Positions 19,958 through 29,239 of a stretch of 64,000 nucleotides of DNA are shown piece after piece; the stretch's first letter is position 1, and each line of letters opens with the position of its first letter. Made by a program: the position numbers and the translations under genes. This DNA is from Rhizobiaceae bacterium (GTDB lineage Bacteria; Pseudomonadota; Alphaproteobacteria; Rhizobiales; Rhizobiaceae). The notes under the pieces are model-generated. The model did not search any database, was not told the origin of the DNA, and saw nothing but the letters and a program-made list of their open reading frames with translations. The stretch covers positions 4,226,501 to 4,290,500 of the forward strand of contig JAMLJC010000001.1 of NCBI GenBank assembly GCA_023953845.1. The letters are read 5' to 3'.

Positions 19958-21025
19958 TTACTTTTCCTGCGTTTTCCGCGCCGTGAAAGTGGTCAGCGCC
20001 GAAAGGAAATCGCCGAGGCCCGGACGTTTCGTGGCCGCGAAGGGAAGCGGGCGTGCGGTCTCCATGGCGGCGACGCCGATTCGCGCCGTCATCATGCCGT
20101 TGATGACGCCCTCTCCGAGCTTGGCCGAAAGCCGCGCGGCCAGGCCGTGGCCGACCAGTTGCTGCACGATGCTGTCGCCGGCCGCGATCGAGCCGGTGAC
20201 CGCGAGATGGGCGAGCACGTCGCGGGTAAGGCGAATGAAGCCGAGCGTGCCCGGCCGGCCGCCATAGAGCTGCGACAGCCGGCGGATAAGCCGGCCCGAT
20301 TCGAATACGACATAGGCGATGTCGACCAGCGAGAGCGGGCTGACCGCCGTGACCAGAGAAACACGCTTGGCGGCGTCGAGCACCAGCGTCTTGGCCTGTA
20401 TGTCCAGCGGCAGGAGAAGCTCGGTTTCCGCGAGCCGCACCAGATTCGCGCCGTCGATGATATCGCCGCGCAAGTCTTCGAGGGCGCGTCGGCCGGCGGC
20501 GGTTTCCGGTCGCGTGGCGAGCAAGGCGATAAGTTCGTCGGTGACGGATCGCGCGGCCTTGGGATCGTCGCGAAGGATTGCGTCGGCGCCGCGCTGGCGC
20601 AGTTTCTCGACGGAGGCGAGGCGGAACAGGGCCAGCATTTCGCGCGCAAGGATGATGACGAGCGACAATGCAACCGCCGCCGCCGCCGCAACGCCGACCC
20701 AGCCAAGCCAGTCCGCGCGGCTGAAAAGGTCGCGGATGAGCTGATCCGTCCAGAGGCCGAGCGCCAGTGTCAGCAGAGCGCCGAGCGCGCTCCAGAAAAT
20801 AGCCGCGAGCCGCGAGCGGCGGCGCGGCGCGACAGGCAGCGGCGGTTGGTCGGCGGCTTGCGCTTCGACGTCGAACACGTCGATCTCGGCAGGCACGACG
20901 ACCGCGGTATCGGGTCGGGCGGCGCGCGGCTTGCGCACCTGCGGTTCCGACGGACGCTCGGCTTCCGGCACCGGTTCGGTTTCGGTTGTTATGCGGAAGG
21001 ATGCGGGTTTGCGTGGCGTCGTCAT
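19958..21025 (-). CDS. YcjF-like DUF697 membrane protein
   Basis: A 355-aa protein with a long proline/arginine-rich cytoplasmic N terminus (residues 1-72), then two membrane helices (about 75-95 and 107-130). A DUF697-type domain follows, with DIAYVVFESGRLIRRLSQLYGGRPG. This matches the TIGR01620 family. Its ATG overlaps the stop of the YcjX-like gene by 4 bp, as in E. coli ycjX-ycjF. The pair is linked to envelope stress in enterobacteria; its role here is unknown. Confidence 0.85.
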   Translation of the reverse strand: MTTPRKPASFRITTETEPVPEAERPSEPQVRKPRAARPDTAVVVPAEIDVFDVEAQAADQPPLPVAPRRRSRLAAIFWSALGALLTLALGLWTDQLIRDLFSRADWLGWVGVAAAAAVALSLVIILAREMLALFRLASVEKLRQRGADAILRDDPKAARSVTDELIALLATRPETAAGRRALEDLRGDIIDGANLVRLAETELLLPLDIQAKTLVLDAAKRVSLVTAVSPLSLVDIAYVVFESGRLIRRLSQLYGGRPGTLGFIRLTRDVLAHLAVTGSIAAGDSIVQQLVGHGLAARLSAKLGEGVINGMMTARIGVAAMETARPLPFAATKRPGLGDFLSALTTFTARKTQEK

Positions 21026-22488
21026 GCCAGGCGGTCTCCGAGCAGGAACTGCAACGCCCGGTCGAGGCGGATATGCGGCAGCGATAGCGTCACCCCCTCG
21101 GTGGAGCGTTCCAGTTTCGGCGGCCGGAAACGGACGAAGCGCAGCGCAAGCTCCCCCGGCGCCGCCTTCAGCGCCGTTTCGGGCGAGACTGGCAGGTCGC
21201 CGGGAAACACCGCCGTCTCGGTCTTGCCGTCAAAGGTCTCGTCGCCGATCGTTTCGCCCTTGAGCGGCGTGCCGATGATGACCGGCAGCGTCTCCCGTCC
21301 GTGCTTCACCGTGCCCTCGCGCGTGGCGCGCACGGCCGCCATGGCGAGGACCTCGACCTCGGCGCCGGAGAAATCGGCGCGTTTGATGGCGCGGTCGGCA
21401 AGCCGCCGGACGATGGTCTGCAGCCGGTCGTGACTTTCATGATGCAGGTGGTCGGCCTTGGTCGCGGCGATGAGGATGCGGTCGATGCGCCGCGAGAACC
21501 AGTCGGTTAGGAAGCTGCCGCGTCCCGGCCGGAAGCAGGCAAGGATCTCCGTCAGCGCGCGTTCGAGATCGGCCACCGCGTCCGAACCGGCATTGAGCGA
21601 TTGCATGGCATCGACGAGCACGATCTGGCGGTCGAGCCGCGTCACATGCTCGCGGAAAAACGGCTTCACCACATGCGACTTGTAGGCTTCGTAGCGGCGC
21701 TCCATCATCGCGTGCAGCGATCCGGAACGTGCGCGCTTGTCAGCGAGATCGGGCAGGGGCGCGAATGTCAGCGCCGGAGACCCTTCGAGATCGCCCGGCA
21801 TCAGGAAACGGCCCGGCGGCAGCGTGGAAAGCGCGCGCTCGTCATCCTTGCAAGCCTTGAGATAGGCCGAAAAGGTCTCGGCGAGCCTGCGTGCCGTCAT
21901 CTCGTCGGCATTGGCGTCGGGATCGACGGATTGCGCCGTTGCACGCCACGTCTCGGCAAGGTCATGACGGTTCGCGAGTTCCGCCAGTTCGAAGGACTCC
22001 ATCGAGAATTGCCGGTAGGATTTGCCGAGCAGAGGCAGGTCGAGCAGCCACTCCCCGGGATAGTCGACAATGTCGACCGAGAGTTTTCCGGCGGAGAACA
22101 TGCGGTTCCAGCCGGAAGCCGACTCGTATTCGATGGTGAGGCGCAGTTCGGAGATCGCGCGCGTCGAATCCGGCCAGACGCGCGACTTGATCAGCGCCTG
22201 GACGTGGTCTTCGTATTGGAACCGCGGCACCGCGTCGTCCGGCTGCTCCTCCAGGTAGGCGCGGCTTATGCGTCCCGACTTCTGAGCCTCGAACAACGGC
22301 AGGCGGCCGCCATGCAGGATGTTGTGGACCAGCGCGGATATGAAAACGGTCTTTCCCGCCCGTGACAATCCGGTGACCCCCAGGCGGATCGATGGCGCGA
22401 ACAGACTTCCCGTCCGCTCCGACAGCGTATCGAGCGCGATCAGCGCCTCGTCGGCAATGGTGGTGAGTGAGGCCAATCGCTGCTCCAT
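21022..22488 (-). CDS. YcjX-like P-loop ATPase/GTPase
   Basis: A 488-aa protein with Walker A GLSRAGKTVF near residues 38-47, VDIVDYPGEWLLDLP (Walker B/G3-like) and ATKADHLHHES (a TKxD-like guanine-specificity motif). This fits the YcjX family of P-loop proteins with a likely GTPase function. ATG 22488 is chosen over TTG 22494. Translationally coupled to the DUF697 gene downstream; the two products probably work together at the inner membrane. Confidence 0.88.
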   Translation of the reverse strand: MEQRLASLTTIADEALIALDTLSERTGSLFAPSIRLGVTGLSRAGKTVFISALVHNILHGGRLPLFEAQKSGRISRAYLEEQPDDAVPRFQYEDHVQALIKSRVWPDSTRAISELRLTIEYESASGWNRMFSAGKLSVDIVDYPGEWLLDLPLLGKSYRQFSMESFELAELANRHDLAETWRATAQSVDPDANADEMTARRLAETFSAYLKACKDDERALSTLPPGRFLMPGDLEGSPALTFAPLPDLADKRARSGSLHAMMERRYEAYKSHVVKPFFREHVTRLDRQIVLVDAMQSLNAGSDAVADLERALTEILACFRPGRGSFLTDWFSRRIDRILIAATKADHLHHESHDRLQTIVRRLADRAIKRADFSGAEVEVLAMAAVRATREGTVKHGRETLPVIIGTPLKGETIGDETFDGKTETAVFPGDLPVSPETALKAAPGELALRFVRFRPPKLERSTEGVTLSLPHIRLDRALQFLLGDRLA

Positions 22489-22542
22489 CCGCAACAGCGA
22501 TATAGGGGTGAAAGCGGGAATTTGAAATGCGGGCGCGCCGCC

Positions 22543-23052
22543 TCAAATGTTTCCGGGGTGGAGGAATGCGTCGAGCCAGCCTTTGCCCGGCGCGACCTGC
22601 GAAAGTGGCCCGTCGAACCGGATGACCGCCAGCCCGGCTGTGGGGAAGCCGCCTGCGAGCACGCCGAGCGCATTCATGTCGCCGCCACCCGGGAGCGCCG
22701 TGCCCAGATCCTCCATCATCGGATTGTGGCCGACCAGAAGCACGCTCTCGGCCGCGCCGACCGTGCGTATCGCGTCGAGATATCCGCCTGCATCGGTGCT
22801 GTAGAGTGTTTCGGAATAGGCAACGTTTTCGGCCTTCAGGGAAATGGCCACCCCTTCCAGCGTCTCGCGGGCTCTCAGCGCGGCCGAGCAGAAGATCAGT
22901 GCGGGCTTGTATCCATCCCTGGCCATCGCCGCGCCCATGGCGCGCGCATCGCGACGGCCCGTCTCGTCCAGCGGGCGGTCGTAGTCGCGCATCCCGGGCA
23001 GCGCCCACCCGGCTTTCGCGTGTCGAAGCAGAAACACCCGGCTCAAAATCAA
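22543..23052 (-). CDS. SixA-like histidine phosphatase
   Basis: Histidine-phosphatase-superfamily protein of 169 aa with the catalytic LLRHAKAG motif at about residues 8-15, the ALRARETLEG arginine/glutamate block and LLVGHNPMMEDLG with the second histidine. This form (RHAKAG rather than RHGE) is typical of SixA-type phosphohistidine phosphatases, so a protein phosphohistidine substrate is plausible. The start is one of two TTG codons (23052 or 23046), with GGGAG upstream. It precedes the YcjX/YcjF-like pair on the same strand. Confidence 0.82.
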   Translation of the reverse strand: MILSRVFLLRHAKAGWALPGMRDYDRPLDETGRRDARAMGAAMARDGYKPALIFCSAALRARETLEGVAISLKAENVAYSETLYSTDAGGYLDAIRTVGAAESVLLVGHNPMMEDLGTALPGGGDMNALGVLAGGFPTAGLAVIRFDGPLSQVAPGKGWLDAFLHPGNI

Positions 23053-23246
23053 TGGCTCCCGTGCCTGCGGTCCAAACCTTCCGCAATTGCTTTAGCGGCA
23101 GGCGCGGTGGTGTGCAATTGCCTTGGTTCTCGGCAGGTTGCGGCACCGTTATGACAAAAGATTCAGCAGTTTATACCGCAGCGTTGCATAAGGATCACGA
23201 CACCTCATGCGGCGTTAACATTCCGATGATCGGCGCGCGATAAATC

Positions 23247-23275
23247 TTGTTTCGACAATCTTGCCCGAATATATA
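23247..23275 (+). promoter_or_regulatory. Candidate sigma-70-type promoter for dksA
   Basis: TTGTTT at 23247-23252 and TATATA at 23270-23275 are separated by 17 bp, about 33 bp upstream of the chosen dksA start. This is the best promoter-like pair in the 256-bp gap between the divergent phosphatase gene and dksA. Found by eye. Confidence 0.42.
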
Positions 23276-23308
23276 GGCGCCGAAATGACGGGTCTTGGGA
23301 TGAGTCGA

Positions 23309-23725
23309 ATGAGTGCGCTCGTGGAAGCAGACTATACGCCGTCCGAAGAGGAGCCGTTCATGAACGAACGGCAGAAATCCTACTTCAGAGCCAAGTTGAT
23401 CGCCTGGAAGAACGATATCCTGCGTGAAGCACGCGAAACGCTGGAAATCCTGCAACAGGAAAATGCCAACCACCCCGATCTCGCCGATCGCGCCTCCTCG
23501 GAGACCGATCGCGCCATCGAATTGCGGGCGCGAGACCGGCAGCGCAAGCTGATCTCCAAGATCGACGCAGCGTTGCAGCGCATCGACGAAGGCACCTACG
23601 GCTATTGCGAGGAGACTGGCGAACCGATTTCGCTGAAGCGCCTCGACGCCCGGCCGATCGCGACCTTGTCAATCGAAGCGCAGGAGCGCCACGAGCGCAG
23701 GGAAAAGGTCTATCGCGAAGACTGA
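23309..23725 (+). CDS. dksA: RNA polymerase-binding factor DksA (single-cysteine form)
   Basis: Binds the secondary channel of RNA polymerase and works with ppGpp in the stringent response. The 138-aa product has a coiled coil whose tip carries DLADRAS (residues 57-63, the DxxDxA motif), then a C-terminal globular region. The four zinc cysteines of E. coli DksA are here Cys100, Thr103, Ser121 and Ala124, so zinc cannot be held in the usual way. In-frame ATGs at 23285 and 23300 are alternative starts; 23309 is chosen as the best fit to the usual N-terminal length. Confidence 0.92.
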   Translation: MSALVEADYTPSEEEPFMNERQKSYFRAKLIAWKNDILREARETLEILQQENANHPDLADRASSETDRAIELRARDRQRKLISKIDAALQRIDEGTYGYCEETGEPISLKRLDARPIATLSIEAQERHERREKVYRED

Positions 23726-23767
23726 TCGGTTTTCGCCGGGGTACGGCGGAATCGTCAGGCCTGACTT

Positions 23768-24472
23768 TTACTTCTTTCCGCCGGACAGCTCGCCGAGAAG
23801 ACGCGTCATCTCTTCCTCCAGCGAGGCCTCGGGCCGTTTCGCGGTTTTGTCGCGTTCGTTGTCGAGGGAGACTTCAAGCTCATGGAGCAGCGTTTCGTCT
23901 ATGTCGTCCACGGCGGGCTTTGCCGCCGGCGGCGCGGGACGGGGCGCAGCTCCGGAAGGCAGCGGCGCGGCCTGACGCGGGATGGAGCGGATCTCGGAGG
24001 TCGGTTCGTGCGGCCGCTGGGTGACGGGCTGCGCGACGGGACGTGACGCCGGAGCACCGCTTTGGGCGGGGCGCGGAGCGGTTCCGGCGGCGGGAGGCGG
24101 CGCATCCGCGGGCCTTGGCCGCTGCGCGGCCGTCTGATTCGCTCCTTCCGGGGGCGCGGGACGGCGCACCGGCGCGTTGAGCCTGATGTTCTGCTCGACG
24201 ACGATGTCGCTGGTCCCGCCGATCAGCAGCAGGTGCTCGACATCGTCACGCCGTACGAGCACCAGCCGGCGATGACTGTCGACCGCCGTCGCGTCCATGA
24301 TGGCCAGCCGGGTCTTGCGGTTGCGCCCGCCGGCGACGAAGGTGCCCGACGACGCGCGGCGGATGACCTTCACCACGATCAGAATGGCCACCAGCGCGGC
24401 GAGCGCCGCCAGCGTCCAAAGCACCGCAGGCACATATTGCGGTCCTGCAATGCTTTCCAACCATTCGAGCAT
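23768..24472 (-). CDS. FliO-like membrane protein with proline-rich tail
   Basis: A 234-aa protein with one membrane helix (about residues 15-37). A small FliO-type domain follows (to about 100, with RLVLVRRDDVEHLLLIGG), and then a long Pro/Ala-rich linker and an acidic, amphipathic C terminus (LEEEMTRLLGELSGGKK). The DDVEHLLLIGG strand is characteristic of FliO, a component of the flagellar export gate. No other flagellar genes are in the window, so it may serve another role. Divergent from cckA. Confidence 0.7.
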   Translation of the reverse strand: MLEWLESIAGPQYVPAVLWTLAALAALVAILIVVKVIRRASSGTFVAGGRNRKTRLAIMDATAVDSHRRLVLVRRDDVEHLLLIGGTSDIVVEQNIRLNAPVRRPAPPEGANQTAAQRPRPADAPPPAAGTAPRPAQSGAPASRPVAQPVTQRPHEPTSEIRSIPRQAAPLPSGAAPRPAPPAAKPAVDDIDETLLHELEVSLDNERDKTAKRPEASLEEEMTRLLGELSGGKK

Positions 24473-24591
24473 AAGGCTTCCCCATACGACCGACTGAAAG
24501 AGTAGACTTTAGACGAGTGCGTCTGCAAGTTGCCAATATAGCGCGCCGTGGCAAGGGTTTTCGCCAGCTTTTTCCGTCAGGCACTTCACGC

Positions 24592-24627
24592 GATTCGCAG
24601 AATATGATCCAAGCGCGAGAGGGAATC
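24592..24627. promoter_or_regulatory. Two CcrM (GANTC) methylation sites upstream of cckA
   Basis: GATTC at 24592-24596 and GAATC at 24623-24627 lie 31 bp apart within 65 bp of the cckA start. GANTC is the target of the alphaproteobacterial cell-cycle methyltransferase CcrM, and hemimethylation can modulate promoters. The sites are plain in the sequence; a regulatory effect is inference. Confidence 0.35.
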
Positions 24628-24656
24628 GCGCTACCGGGGACGCCGAGCAGAGGGCA

Positions 24657-27242
24657 ATGGCCAAAGAGAATCGCAGCGATTTCAACCCGGCACCGGTCGT
24701 CGACAACGTCATGCGGCCGGGCGCCATCACGCGCCTCATCATCTTCATCATCGTGCTGATCGGCGGAGCGTTCGTCTTCGGCTTCTTTCGGGACCGTTTC
24801 GGCAATCCGTTCCTGCTCGGCCTGCTCGGCGTTCTGGCGATGATCGGCGTCGGCTATCTTTTCGCCACGGCGATTGGCTTCGTGCAGATCGCGCCGCGGT
24901 CGGGCGGCGGCGATCTCTCAAAGTCTTTCGTCGACTCCATGAAACAGGGTCTCCTGGTCACCGACGGGCGCGGGCACATCATCTATGCCAACCGCGCCTA
25001 TGGCGACATGACCGGCGCCGCCTCGGCGGCCGACCTGCGCCCGCTGGAAAGCATCCTGTCGGACCTGCCCGACGCGTCCGCGCTCGCTTACCGTCTGGCC
25101 AAGGGGTTGAAGGACGGCGCGGCGGGGGACGGCGAATTCCGGCTCCAGCAGTCGCTCAGGCCGGGCGGCGAAGCCGGCGCGCACTGGTACCGGGTGCATG
25201 CCCGCCGCTTCCCTTCGCCCGGTCATCGCGAGCCGTTGCAGGCCTGGCAACTGGCGGACATCTCCCACGAACGTGCCGAGCAGGAGCGGTTCTTCCTCGA
25301 CCTGCAGAAGGCGATCGACCATCTCGATCACGCGCCGGCTGGTTTCTTCTCCGCCGATCCGGACGGCAAGGTCACCTATGTGAACGCCACGCTGGCCGAA
25401 TGGCTCGGCATCGACCTCGCGAGCTTCAGCCCCGGCTCCATTTCGCTGCACGACATCGTCGCGGGTGACGGCATGGCGCTCGTCCGCTCGGTGAAGGCCG
25501 ACCCCGGCACGACCCGCAACGCCGTCATCGACCTCGATCTTGCGACCTCCAGCGGGGAAGCGCTGCCGGTGCGCTTCATGCACCGCGTCACGGCGAGCCG
25601 CGAGGGCCAGCAGGGCGCGACGCGCACCATCGTGCTCAATCGCGCGGAGGGCGAGGACGTTTCGGCCGAACTGCGCGCGTCCGAGGTGAGATTCACGCGC
25701 TTCTTCAATTCGACGCCGATGGCCATTGCCGGGATCGACCAGCGTGGCCGCATTCTGCGCACGAATGCGCCGTTCCTGTCGCTTTTCGCCAGCGTGGTCG
25801 ACCGGGATGCCGTCGACCGCCGGATAAGGCTGGACACGGTGATCCACGAGCGCGACCGGGCGGCCTTTGCGAGCGCGGTCGAGAAGGCCAAGCAGCATCA
25901 GGCGGATATTCCGCCCATCGATACGGTCCTGCCGGACAATGAGGAGCGCCATGTGCGCTTCTACGTCAACGCCGTGGTCGACGGTATCGGCGACGAGGGC
26001 GCGGAGGAGGCTGCGATCGTCTACGCGGTCGAGACGACCGAGCAGAAGGCCCTCGAAAGCCAGATGGCGCAGAGCCAGAAGATGCAGGCTGTCGGACAGC
26101 TCGCAGGCGGCATCGCGCACGATTTCAACAATGTGCTGACCGCGATCATCATGGCGTCGGATCTTCTTTTGACGAACCATCGTCCGTCAGACCCGTCCTT
26201 CCTCGACATCATGAACATCAAGCAGAACGCGAACCGCGCCGCCTCGCTCGTCCGCCAGCTGCTTGCCTTCTCGCGCCGGCAGACGCTGCGCCCGGAAGTG
26301 CTCAGCCTGACCGACGTTCTGGCGGATTTGCGGATGCTGCTGGCGCGGCTCGCGGGCAACGACATCACGCTGAAGATCGACCACGGCCGCGATCTGTGGC
26401 CCGTCCGGGCCGATCTCGGGCAGTTCGAGCAGGTCATCGTCAACCTGACGGTCAATGCGCGCGACGCGATGCCGGACGGCGGCGGGCTGACGGTGCGCAC
26501 CCGGAACGTCACCGCCGCCGAATGCGCCGACTACGGCTACCGCGAACTGACGCCGGCGGATTACGTGCTCGTCGAGGTGCAGGACACCGGCACCGGCATA
26601 GAACCCGAGGTGATCAAGAAAATCTTCGAGCCGTTCTTCACCACCAAGGAAGTGGGGAAGGGCACCGGCCTCGGCCTTTCCATGGTCTACGGCATCGTCA
26701 AGCAAACGGGCGGCTTCATTTTCTGCGAATCCGAGGTCGGCGACGGAACGACGTTCCGCATCTTCCTTCCGCGCCATATTCCGGAGGTCAAGCCGGCCGA
26801 TCCCGCCCTTCCGGAAGGCGGCGCGGCTGCCACCGCATCCGCCAAGCCGGCCGAGGCGAACAGGGATCTTTCCGGTTCGGCCGTGGTGCTGCTCGTCGAG
26901 GACGAGGACGCGGTTCGCATGGGCGGCATGCGCGCGCTGAGATCGCGCGGCTATACCGTGCATGAAGCATCGTCCGGCGTGGAGGCTCTGGAAATCTTCA
27001 ACGAACTGGAGGGCAAAATCGACATCGTCGTCTCCGACGTCGTCATGCCTGAGATGGATGGGCCGACCTTGCTCGGCGAACTGCGGAAGCTTCAGCCGGA
27101 CATCAAGTTCATCTTCGTTTCCGGCTATGCGGAAGATGCATTCGCCAAGAACCTGCCAGCCGACCAGAAGTTCGGCTTCTTGCCGAAACCGTTCTCCCTG
27201 AAGCAACTCGCCACCGTGGTGAAGGAAGTGCTGGAAGGCTGA
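24657..27242 (+). CDS. cckA: Cell-cycle hybrid histidine kinase CckA
   Basis: Bifunctional kinase/phosphatase that, through ChpT, sets phosphorylation of the master regulators CtrA and CpdR. The 861-aa protein has two membrane helices (about residues 23-43 and 47-70) and PAS-type domains between about 85 and 460. A HisKA domain with phospho-acceptor His488 (GGIAHDFNNVL) follows, then a HATPase domain (DTGTGIEPEV, GTGLGLSMVYG) and a C-terminal receiver with Asp794 (VSDVVMPEMDG). Length and domain order match rhizobial CckA. It is monocistronic and faces the FliO-like gene. Confidence 0.95.
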   Translation: MAKENRSDFNPAPVVDNVMRPGAITRLIIFIIVLIGGAFVFGFFRDRFGNPFLLGLLGVLAMIGVGYLFATAIGFVQIAPRSGGGDLSKSFVDSMKQGLLVTDGRGHIIYANRAYGDMTGAASAADLRPLESILSDLPDASALAYRLAKGLKDGAAGDGEFRLQQSLRPGGEAGAHWYRVHARRFPSPGHREPLQAWQLADISHERAEQERFFLDLQKAIDHLDHAPAGFFSADPDGKVTYVNATLAEWLGIDLASFSPGSISLHDIVAGDGMALVRSVKADPGTTRNAVIDLDLATSSGEALPVRFMHRVTASREGQQGATRTIVLNRAEGEDVSAELRASEVRFTRFFNSTPMAIAGIDQRGRILRTNAPFLSLFASVVDRDAVDRRIRLDTVIHERDRAAFASAVEKAKQHQADIPPIDTVLPDNEERHVRFYVNAVVDGIGDEGAEEAAIVYAVETTEQKALESQMAQSQKMQAVGQLAGGIAHDFNNVLTAIIMASDLLLTNHRPSDPSFLDIMNIKQNANRAASLVRQLLAFSRRQTLRPEVLSLTDVLADLRMLLARLAGNDITLKIDHGRDLWPVRADLGQFEQVIVNLTVNARDAMPDGGGLTVRTRNVTAAECADYGYRELTPADYVLVEVQDTGTGIEPEVIKKIFEPFFTTKEVGKGTGLGLSMVYGIVKQTGGFIFCESEVGDGTTFRIFLPRHIPEVKPADPALPEGGAAATASAKPAEANRDLSGSAVVLLVEDEDAVRMGGMRALRSRGYTVHEASSGVEALEIFNELEGKIDIVVSDVVMPEMDGPTLLGELRKLQPDIKFIFVSGYAEDAFAKNLPADQKFGFLPKPFSLKQLATVVKEVLEG

Positions 27243-27366
27243 CCGACGCCACGCGGACAGACCACGCCGGTCGGCCGACCCGAAGCCGCGAAAAGAGTTA
27301 TTCCTATTCGCGCCCCGGCTCTTATTGTGCGATGATGCCGCCGGGATCGCGGTTCTGGGGATTGGG

Positions 27367-28083
27367 ATGACGCCGCATCTGGAGGCCGCGTCGGGCGACT
27401 ATGCGGAAGCCGTGCTTCTTGCCGGCGACCCGGACCGCGTCGCGTTCATTGCCAAGACCATGCTTGAGAACGCCCGCTGCATCAACAGGGTGAGGGGCGC
27501 GCTCGGCTTCACGGGCTTTCATCGGGGCAATCGCGTCAGCGTGCAGACTTCCGGCATGGGGCATGGGTCGTTTGCCATCTACGCCAACGAGCTTGTGACG
27601 TTCTATGGCGTCAAAACTCTGATCCGGGTGGGCAGCTGCGGCAGCCTGACGCCCGAGATCGGACTGCGGGAAGTCGTCGTCTCGGAGAAGGCGGTCACCG
27701 ATCAGGTTTCCGGTGGCAGCACCTTCGGCACCGTCGAACATGGCATCCGCGCGGATGCCGGCCTGCTGGAATTGACGCGACATCTGGCGCCCGAAATCGG
27801 ATGCCCGGTTCATTGGGGCCTGACGGGCGCGAGCGACTATTACTACCATCCGCTCGGTCTCGCGCGGATGTCCGGCCTTATGGCCGACCGCGCGATCGCC
27901 ATCGATATGGAAACGCATGCGCTTTATGCGCTGGGGGAGCGTCTCGGCATCCGCGCCTTGTCCATATGCACGGTCGTCGACAGCCTCGTCGCAGGCGACG
28001 CGATCGAACGCGCCGAACGGCAGGCGGTGTTCGCGCCCATGGCGCGTCTCGCGCTCGATGTCGTCGCACACGCGGCCGCCTGA
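27367..28083 (+). CDS. deoD: DeoD-type purine nucleoside phosphorylase
   Basis: Phosphorolysis of purine (deoxy)ribonucleosides to base and sugar-1-phosphate. The 238-aa product starts MTPHLEAASGDYAEAVLLAG and has the DeoD blocks AGDPDRVAFIAKTMLE, LIRVGSCGSL and IDMETHALYALG. The catalytic Asp is kept in CTVVDSLVAGD, whereas E. coli has SDH, so the flanking residues differ and base specificity may be shifted. ATG 27367 is preferred over a TTG 42 nt upstream. Length is normal (about 235 aa). Confidence 0.85.
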   Translation: MTPHLEAASGDYAEAVLLAGDPDRVAFIAKTMLENARCINRVRGALGFTGFHRGNRVSVQTSGMGHGSFAIYANELVTFYGVKTLIRVGSCGSLTPEIGLREVVVSEKAVTDQVSGGSTFGTVEHGIRADAGLLELTRHLAPEIGCPVHWGLTGASDYYYHPLGLARMSGLMADRAIAIDMETHALYALGERLGIRALSICTVVDSLVAGDAIERAERQAVFAPMARLALDVVAHAAA

Positions 28084-28255
28084 GCGCCGGACAATTTCAC
28101 GCCAGCCTGCATTCCGGCTAATATTACAAACAGATTGGTGAGTCGGGTTGCGCCGCTTCCGCAAGGGAGCAAGGTTGGCGCAGGCGTCGAGCGATAGAAG
28201 GAGTTCAGTTCCAAGTCGGTTCATTGCGTTGGCAGGTTTTGGGGGCACGAAACCA

Positions 28256-28432
28256 ATGCAGGACAATATCGAGGACTGGGCCAAGCGGCGGCTGACGGAG
28301 CGCGTCGACTTGCAGACGGCAATCACCATATTGCGTGAGCGAGGCTACGACATCGATGAGATGCTCGCGGAACTGACGCGTCTTTTCTACGTCGATCTCG
28401 ACGAATTCAACGAACTGGTCCAGGCGGCCTGA
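28256..28432 (+). CDS. Small conserved acidic protein (58 aa)
   Basis: A 58-aa, acidic, predicted all-helical protein starting MQDNIEDWAKRRL and ending EFNELVQAA, with ILRERGYDIDEMLAELTRLFY in the middle. It looks like a small helix-turn-helix-sized domain, but no family was recognised. The start ATG 28256 gives a compact product; an upstream in-frame codon would add a low-complexity N terminus. It lies between deoD and the OmpA lipoprotein gene on the same strand. Confidence 0.6.
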   Translation: MQDNIEDWAKRRLTERVDLQTAITILRERGYDIDEMLAELTRLFYVDLDEFNELVQAA

Positions 28433-28578
28433 TCGCTCTTTCGGCGGGATTGCGCGCGAAGCAGGCGTCCGGGCGGCGTCTGCTTGGACATTTTCCATTT
28501 TTCGCCGCAATTGACATACAGGCAGAATCACGGCGGGTGGACGCACGAGAACGTGATCCGAGCTGGAGAGAGGGATTG

Positions 28579-29229
28579 ATGAAGACCAAGATTATTGCGG
28601 CCGTTGCGGCCACCGCGCTGCTGGCCGCGTGCACGACCGATCCCTATACCGGACAGCAGAAGGTGTCGAACACCGCCGGCGGCGCCGCGATTGGTGCGGG
28701 GCTCGGCGCTTTGGCCGGCATCGCGCTCGGCGGCGGCAACGACCGCCGCAATGCGCTGATCGGCGCGGGCGTCGGCGCTCTGGCCGGCGGCGCGATCGGC
28801 AACTACATGGACCGCCAGGAGGCCGAGCTGCGCGCCCAGCTTCAGGGGACGGGCGTCAGCGTGACGCGCAACGGCAACCAGATCATCCTGAACATGCCTT
28901 CGAACATCACCTTCGCGACCGATCAGGACCAGGTGATCTCCAGCTTCTATCCGACGCTGAACTCCGTCGCGCTGGTCATCAAGAAGTTCAACCAGACCAT
29001 CGTCGACGTCTACGGCCACACCGATTCGACCGGCAGCGACCAGCACAATCAGGATCTGTCGGAGCGCCGCGCCATGTCGGTCGCCAACTACCTCTACAAT
29101 CAGGGCATCGACGGTCGCCGCTTCGCTGTGCAGGGCTACGGCGAATCCCGCCCGATCGCGTCGAACAGCACGCCTGACGGCCGCGCCGCCAACCGCCGCG
29201 TCGAAATCCAGCTTTCGCCGTTGTCGTAA
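28579..29229 (+). CDS. OmpA-family outer-membrane lipoprotein with glycine zipper
   Basis: A 216-aa lipoprotein. The signal peptide ends in the lipobox LLAAC, with lipid-modified Cys18. A glycine-zipper segment follows (about residues 32-80, AGGAAIGAGLGALAG and a second such repeat), then an OmpA C-terminal domain. The peptidoglycan-binding pattern NQDLSERRAMSVANYL and the GYGESRPIASN loop are present. It should tether the outer membrane to peptidoglycan. GGAGAGAGGG precedes the ATG. Convergent with psuG, with only 10 bp between stops. Confidence 0.92.
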   Translation: MKTKIIAAVAATALLAACTTDPYTGQQKVSNTAGGAAIGAGLGALAGIALGGGNDRRNALIGAGVGALAGGAIGNYMDRQEAELRAQLQGTGVSVTRNGNQIILNMPSNITFATDQDQVISSFYPTLNSVALVIKKFNQTIVDVYGHTDSTGSDQHNQDLSERRAMSVANYLYNQGIDGRRFAVQGYGESRPIASNSTPDGRAANRRVEIQLSPLS

Positions 29230-29239
29230 CCTGTGAAAC

